A DNA stretch of 16,144 nt, taken from NCBI GenBank assembly GCA_019423745.1, contig JAHZAV010000046.1, forward strand, positions 1 through 16,144, in the 5' to 3' direction. The notes beneath the pieces were generated by a model. The model was not told the DNA's origin. It searched no databases and saw nothing but the letters and a program-made list of their open reading frames with translations. Positions within the stretch are counted from its first letter, which is position 1; each line of letters opens with the position of its first letter. Origin of the DNA: Lachnospiraceae bacterium. GTDB lineage: Bacteria; Bacillota; Clostridia; Lachnospirales; Lachnospiraceae. A program made the position numbers and the translations under genes. This document shows positions 12,113 to 16,144 of this stretch, piece by piece.

Positions 12113-13141
12113 ATGCAGATACATTACTTTCAGAGATACCATTCAAAAGAGAATGTGGATACATCCAACACCATGTTGATGCTTTCCCGCTTATATAATT
12201 ACAATGCGGATAAATTCTTCTCTATGTTGAATAGCCTTATTCTCGGAGAGGATGAAAGTCCTGAAATTACATTTGACTTGCAGGTTGCCGGTGACGAAAG
12301 CGTTCCGGATGCTGTAATCAGCCAAAAGAGCTTTAAGATCGTTGTCGAGACAAAGCTCTATAATCAGTTCGATAAACAGCAGCTTGTAAATCATCTGGAG
12401 CAGTTTGGTGCAGAGGACATCAAGGTTCTGCTGACTATCGACCCCAGACCAATGAAGCAGCAGTTATTTGATGAAATGACCGTTGAACTGAAAAAGTATA
12501 ACAGCAAAAATATGGAACGCCTGATCCATCCGATTAAGCACGTTAATTTGACTTTTGAACAGCTTGTGGAGTCGATGGAAGATATTATTGATGACAGAGA
12601 CACGGAGATTATTTCTGTGCTGGATGATTTCAAAAAATATTGTTTTGATGAAAAGCTGATACCGGATGGTCATAAGTGGATGCGAGCGATTGTGGCAGGA
12701 ACAACGTTCCAGGACAACATGGATTTGAATTTATTTTATGATCAGGAATCCCGCAAGTTTTCAGAGCATGGATATATTGGACTCTACAAAGATAAGAGCA
12801 TACGCGCGGTCGGCAAGTTGAAAAAGACCATTATTGCGGTTGAAGTTGAGGGAAAAATGACATACCGGGCAGAAAGTGGCGAAGCGCCAACGCCGGATGA
12901 AATCTGCCGCATTAACGAAGCAATCCACCGTGCAGAGGACTACGGCTATAACCTCCGCACGATCAGTCACAGATACTTTATGGTTGAGAAGTTCTACCCG
13001 ATTGACTTTAGAAAAAGCAGCAAGAATCCTATTCAGAAAAGCAAGTTCTTCAACCTTGCGGATATGTTTGGGTACAAAACGATGCCTGATACCGAGAAGA
13101 TTGCAGCTGATCTAAACGGCAGAATCTGGGAGGAGTTTTAA
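12113..13141 (+). CDS. PD-(D/E)XK nuclease superfamily-like protein
   Basis: 342 aa. The N-terminal third carries a recognisable restriction-type nuclease core: Asp66 (VPDAVIS), Glu79-x-Lys81 at the end of a beta strand (FKIVVETKLYN), and Gln89 in a following helix (FDKQQLVNHLEQF), i.e. PD-x12-E-x-K with the usual Q helix. The opening HYFQRYHSKENVDTSNTMLM resembles the start of many stand-alone nucleases of this superfamily. Residues about 150-342 are a second, mixed alpha/beta region of unknown role. The family includes defence and restriction nucleases. The start ATG has AGGAGG 6 nt upstream. It lies between the unknown 278-aa protein and the 512-aa protein in one operon. Confidence 0.7.
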   Translation: MQIHYFQRYHSKENVDTSNTMLMLSRLYNYNADKFFSMLNSLILGEDESPEITFDLQVAGDESVPDAVISQKSFKIVVETKLYNQFDKQQLVNHLEQFGAEDIKVLLTIDPRPMKQQLFDEMTVELKKYNSKNMERLIHPIKHVNLTFEQLVESMEDIIDDRDTEIISVLDDFKKYCFDEKLIPDGHKWMRAIVAGTTFQDNMDLNLFYDQESRKFSEHGYIGLYKDKSIRAVGKLKKTIIAVEVEGKMTYRAESGEAPTPDEICRINEAIHRAEDYGYNLRTISHRYFMVEKFYPIDFRKSSKNPIQKSKFFNLADMFGYKTMPDTEKIAADLNGRIWEEF

Positions 13142-13143
13142 TT

Positions 13144-13157
13144 GTTTTCAGGAGGTG
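13144..13157 (+). repeat. 14-nt leader repeat, copy 2
   Basis: GTTTTCAGGAGGTG, identical to 12095-12108, with AGGAGGTG acting as ribosome binding site for the 512-aa gene. The flanking sequences differ. Confidence 0.8.
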
Positions 13158-13163
13158 ACCACA

Positions 13164-14702
13164 ATGGAATATTTGAAGCAAGTCCATGATTTCGCTACAA
13201 AATGGGTTGATAAATTCAGAGATCAAAAAATCAACTACATAGAGCTTGTAGATCACTACATGGCTGATGACTGTGAAGCTCTTGGGTTTCAAATGGATTG
13301 CGGTCACGCATTTTCGGAGAAGTACGGGAATGCTGCGAGCAAATACGATGAATTGAATCGAGTGATTGACGAGATAACAGACATCAGTTTGCTTGGCTCT
13401 GCAATCTACTCACAATGGCGATACTTCAACCACTGGGCGTATGATGCCGCTTCCATTTTGGAGTTTGAGAATCGTTCCTGGTTTATTTTGGCACTGAGCC
13501 GTCTGGCGGTGCTTTCCGGCGAGAACCCTTTTATATTCACCGGTGAATTGAAGAAAATTCGTATTGTTTCGAATCGTCTTGGCTATGGTCCATGCCCGGA
13601 ACCGGATGAAGAAGTCGAGCAGCACATTTCTATTAATTCGGAAGGACGGGTATGGTTTTCAGCGTATGTATTCGGACAACGCCGTGATGGGCATTATGAA
13701 AAGACCAGAACACAAAACCTGAAAGTCGATAAAGCTGTTGCAGAAAGAATTATGTCCGCATTTTCAGCATATTTCAGCAACGAATATACAGAGGTATTTG
13801 CAACAGACATCGGTGACTGGAATATGGAGCTTACGAATACGGAGGGCAAGACCTATAAATTTCGTGGTTCCTTGTGTTCCGAGTTTGTAGTTCAAGGCGT
13901 TGACCTTTCAGATTTACTCCGTCAAAGTTTGGATATGCCTGATTTGTATGTTTTTGATGGGAATAACAAGCCAGACATTGTGAATCGGATTGATGTGTTC
14001 TATCACCGCATCACAAAGATAAAACCGAAGGAACCAATCTCGGAGCATACGGAATATGCCGTTTGGGATTATACAGAATCCTTGATTATAGACAGAAACA
14101 GCGAAAGTATTGAACACATCCAGAATATAGGCACAGGTTGTTCTGTCACTCGCAGGTACAAAGTAGAAGGCGGTATTGAGAGCCTGCTCGATGATTTGGA
14201 CATAGACACTCTGTTTGAACATATTGAAGGAAATCCACCTGATGTAGTTGAAAATCCACTTGAAAGCAAAGACTACACCATCAAGGTGATCACAAAAAAG
14301 GGTGTTGAAAAGGTCATCCGGGGAACCTACGATAAGAAAGGTTTACCGGATGACTGGGCTGAGTTCATGGAGTCGGTGTTTGATTTCATGACCTTCTACG
14401 GTTGGGGCGAAATTATGAACCCATCCATCTACGGAAAGGTGCGGCGGTGTGGCAACGACATCATCTATTGCAGTGTGACCTTTGACGAAGGATATAAGAG
14501 CTATTATTACATAGCCGATGACGACTCAATGGAAGTTGGTGATTTTGTGATTGTTCCGGCCGGAAAAGACAACCACGAAGCTGTCGTTGAAGTGGTGAAG
14601 AAAGAATATTATGCGGCGGACGAAGTACCGCTACCGATGGAAAAGACAAAGCATATAATCCGGAAATGTACGGAAGATGACTTTGATTTACCAAAAGAAT
14701 GA
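13164..14702 (+). CDS. Conserved multi-module protein with SH3-like C-terminus, function unknown
   Basis: 512 aa, soluble. Modules: residues about 25-120 contain ALGFQMDCGHAFSEKYGN and LLGSAIYSQWRYFNHWAYDA. Two related beta-rich units follow, each with a 'strand-G-strand-GT/GS' start: WNMELTNTEGKTYKFRGSLC (about 215-235) and YTIKVITKKGVEKVIRGTYD (about 375-395). Between them is a conserved HIQNIGTGC segment. Residues 447-512 look like an SH3-type barrel (SYYYIADDDSMEVGDFVIVP, then KTKHIIRKC). I recall similar proteins in many Firmicutes as uncharacterised families. The start ATG has AGGAGGTGA ahead of it; an in-frame GTG inside that site is rejected. Last gene of the operon, followed by a hairpin. 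Confidence 0.65.
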   Translation: MEYLKQVHDFATKWVDKFRDQKINYIELVDHYMADDCEALGFQMDCGHAFSEKYGNAASKYDELNRVIDEITDISLLGSAIYSQWRYFNHWAYDAASILEFENRSWFILALSRLAVLSGENPFIFTGELKKIRIVSNRLGYGPCPEPDEEVEQHISINSEGRVWFSAYVFGQRRDGHYEKTRTQNLKVDKAVAERIMSAFSAYFSNEYTEVFATDIGDWNMELTNTEGKTYKFRGSLCSEFVVQGVDLSDLLRQSLDMPDLYVFDGNNKPDIVNRIDVFYHRITKIKPKEPISEHTEYAVWDYTESLIIDRNSESIEHIQNIGTGCSVTRRYKVEGGIESLLDDLDIDTLFEHIEGNPPDVVENPLESKDYTIKVITKKGVEKVIRGTYDKKGLPDDWAEFMESVFDFMTFYGWGEIMNPSIYGKVRRCGNDIIYCSVTFDEGYKSYYYIADDDSMEVGDFVIVPAGKDNHEAVVEVVKKEYYAADEVPLPMEKTKHIIRKCTEDDFDLPKE

Positions 14703-14815
14703 TGCAAATTGGAGCTGTGCGGTCAAAAGTATGAATTGTATTATACAACTGATTCGTCTTTATGATTGTGATAGAGAGCAGTTTATTAGGGTTTGTCAAA
14801 CTAAGTCTTATAAGC

Positions 14816-14846
14816 AAAGACCTCATACATCATGTAGGCGGTCTTT
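14816..14846 (+). terminator. Possible terminator of the three-gene operon
   Basis: AAAGACC (14816-14822) and GGTCTTT (14840-14846) form a 7-bp stem with a 17-nt loop, followed by a loose T-rich run (CAATCTTTATTT). It is 114 nt after the stop codon and of moderate strength. The rest of the 288-bp gap to the next gene shows no convincing ORF. Confidence 0.4.
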
Positions 14847-14940
14847 CAATCTTTATTTACTGTTATATTCAGTGACAGACTGCCTTTCTCACTGTTCTCG
14901 GTGAAAAAGACGGCGGGTAGAATTATTCATAGTTTTGGAG

Positions 14941-14946
14941 TATAAT
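14941..14946 (+). promoter_or_regulatory. -10 box candidate for the GNAT/cupin operon
   Basis: TATAAT, 45 nt before the GNAT start codon. The -35 position 17 bp upstream (TAGAAT) is weak. Confidence 0.4.
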
Positions 14947-14990
14947 AGGAAATCAAGAGAAAGACAAATCGGAAGTTGGCGGTGTAAGTA

Positions 14991-15434
14991 ATGAATATTA
15001 TTGAGATAACAGAAAACAAAAAAGAATATCTTACGTTGTTGCTATTAGCAGATGAACAGGAAGATATGATAGACAGATATCTTGATAATGGAAGGATGTA
15101 TGTACTTGATGATAATGGTATTAAATGTGAGTGTGTTGTAACCGATGAAGGAAATGGCGTGCTTGAAATCAAGAACATTGCGACAGTTCCAGAATACCAA
15201 GGTGAAGGTTATGCAAAAGCCTTGATTGATTTTATTATTAAGAAATACAGAGAACAATATATCGTTCTACAAGTAGGAACTGGAGATAGTCCACTAACAA
15301 TACCGTTTTATGAAAAGTGTGGTTTTGTACGTTCACACATCATACCAAATTTCTTTACAGATAATTATGACCATCCAATATATGAGGGTGGAAGACAACT
15401 GGTAGATATGGTGTATTTGCAAAGAAGAATTTAA
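14991..15434 (+). CDS. GNAT family N-acetyltransferase
   Basis: 147 aa, a single GNAT domain. Motif A, which binds acetyl-CoA, is visible: VLEIKNIATVPEYQGEGYAK with Q70-G71-E72-G73-Y74-A75 as the pyrophosphate loop. It is followed by strand IVLQVGTGDS and the motif B region IPFYEKCGFVRS. The acceptor substrate is unknown; the C-terminal HPIYEGG-x-x-L-x-DM-x-YL pattern is shared with small Firmicutes acetyltransferases of the YvbK type. The ribosome binding site is weak (GGCGGTG). The cupin gene follows after 27 nt, so the two are probably cotranscribed. Confidence 0.88.
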   Translation: MNIIEITENKKEYLTLLLLADEQEDMIDRYLDNGRMYVLDDNGIKCECVVTDEGNGVLEIKNIATVPEYQGEGYAKALIDFIIKKYREQYIVLQVGTGDSPLTIPFYEKCGFVRSHIIPNFFTDNYDHPIYEGGRQLVDMVYLQRRI

Positions 15435-15461
15435 ATTTTTAGGATTAAGGAGAGAGAAAAG

Positions 15462-15785
15462 ATGTATAAGAATGTTGAAAAGCAAACAAAAATAGAATTG
15501 AAAGACTTAGTATCATATCAGGAAGGACAAGTTGTAAGTAAAACGCTTGTTCAAAATGATTATGTTAGCATGACGATTTTTTCATTTGATAAGGGCGAAG
15601 AAATATCTACACACGCTGCCGGTGGAGATGCAATGGTAACTGTTTTGGAAGGTAAAGGAAGATTTACTGTGGCAGATGAAGTGTTCTATCTTGAGAAAGG
15701 TGAAACCTTAATTATGCCAAAGGATATTCCACATGCTGTATACGGCGAGGAAAAGTTTAAAATGCAATTAGTAGTATCATATTAG
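15462..15785 (+). CDS. Cupin domain-containing protein
   Basis: 107 aa, a single small cupin barrel. Motif 1 is around GEEISTHAAGGDAMVTVLEGKG (His51, with Glu63 as possible ligand; shown here only by key residues G45, H51, G55, E63, G64). Motif 2 is GETLIMPKDIPHAVYG with His91. Metal binding is probable, though the first motif has one His rather than the usual two. Proteins of this size are sugar isomerase-like, sensor or dioxygenase-related; no substrate can be assigned. AAGGAGAGAG lies in front of the ATG. Second gene of the GNAT operon. Confidence 0.88.
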   Translation: MYKNVEKQTKIELKDLVSYQEGQVVSKTLVQNDYVSMTIFSFDKGEEISTHAAGGDAMVTVLEGKGRFTVADEVFYLEKGETLIMPKDIPHAVYGEEKFKMQLVVSY

Positions 15786-16144
15786 GAATGAGTTCATGGT
15801 GCTAGACACTCTAAAGGGAAATTTGTTAAAGTAAACTATGTATTAGCAGATAAGGTAAAAGATGATTGATAAGAATACTAGAAATTTGAATTTGAAAACC
15901 ATAAAATTATGAGTGATTATTGCTCTCCATAGGTTATCAATAAAATCCTCCAAAAGCCTTGAAAATAAAGGATTTATCGCAATGTGTTCGCCTTATCTCT
16001 TTATACGGTTACACACAAGTTTACTCTTTCCCTCATTGCTCATAAGGGCAAATACAAGGGCAAGAAAATCTCATAACAAGATATAACAAAGTGTGGCAAT
16101 CGGAGAACTGTGACATATGTGCGAATATATTATAACGGAGGATT
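15786..16144. other. Right-hand end without a convincing gene
   Basis: 359 bp, AT-rich. A plus-strand frame without start codon (15792-15869) reads VHGARHSKGKFVKVNYVLAD and then KVKDD-stop; it looks like a decayed C-terminus. AAATCCT (15943-15949) and AGGATTT (15969-15975) form a hairpin. AGGGCAA occurs twice between about 16045 and 16065. The window ends with GGAGG at 16137-16141, which should be the ribosome binding site of a gene beginning just outside. Confidence 0.5.

Noticed and set aside
11259..14702. Assignment of the three-gene operon to a named defence system such as Shedu or a restriction-modification system
   Set aside because: No methyltransferase, helicase or recognisable specificity subunit is present, and the nuclease-like protein cannot be matched to a named family from sequence reading alone.
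1..16144. tRNA genes, rRNA genes, CRISPR arrays and complete insertion sequences
   Set aside because: I read both strands for cloverleaf-like segments, regular direct repeats and transposase motifs and found none that hold up.

Overview
The window looks like a chromosome segment of a low-to-moderate GC Gram-positive gut anaerobe, most likely a Lachnospiraceae-type member of Clostridia. The grounds are strong AGGAGG ribosome binding sites before most genes, sigma-A type promoters, AT-rich intergenic DNA, and the families present (PadR with a tandem flavodoxin protein, TIGR04076, YolD with a Y-family polymerase, ImmR/ImmA-like pair). It is an accessory, patchwork region: native operons alternate with pieces of mobile DNA, and two operons end in broken genes.

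Layout. 1-1940: tail of a plus-strand gene (very short), then minus-strand single genes: a Cys/His-rich small protein, a glyoxalase-fold (VOC) protein, and an AraC/GyrI-like regulator. 2024-4308 (minus): an operon padR - tandem flavodoxin oxidoreductase - small membrane protein. The third gene is cut after about 43 codons and joined to the C-terminal tail of a mobilization relaxase. The padR promoter and a palindromic operator are readable. 4462-5121 (minus): a Crp/Fnr-type regulator with its own promoter, operator-like palindrome and terminator. It is divergent from 5258-7539 (plus): two tandem HD-domain proteins, a pyridoxal/pyridoxamine kinase-like protein, a TIGR04076 protein, and the first about 28 codons of an acetylornithine-type (PLP-dependent) aminotransferase, which is then cut off.

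7555-11180 is a mobile-element style block. On the minus strand it holds a Y-family DNA polymerase, a YolD-like protein, a small ORF interrupted by an in-frame UAG, a zinc-ribbon protein, and remnants. Divergent from these, on the plus strand, is an XRE repressor and an ImmA/IrrE-type metallopeptidase. The 340-bp region between them carries a near-consensus promoter and two GCAA-N4-TTGC sites, suggesting a repressor/protease switch that also controls the mutagenic polymerase.

11259-14702 (plus) is a compact three-gene operon: an unrecognised 278-aa protein, a PD-(D/E)XK nuclease-like protein, and a 512-aa protein with repeated beta-rich modules and an SH3-like C-terminus. The last two start behind an identical 14-nt leader (GTTTTCAGGAGGTG). 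This is the best candidate for an undescribed system, possibly defence or element maintenance; that role is inference only. 14991-15785: GNAT acetyltransferase and cupin. 15786-16144: no convincing gene. It holds one protein-like fragment, a hairpin and, at the very end, a ribosome binding site for a gene starting outside the window.
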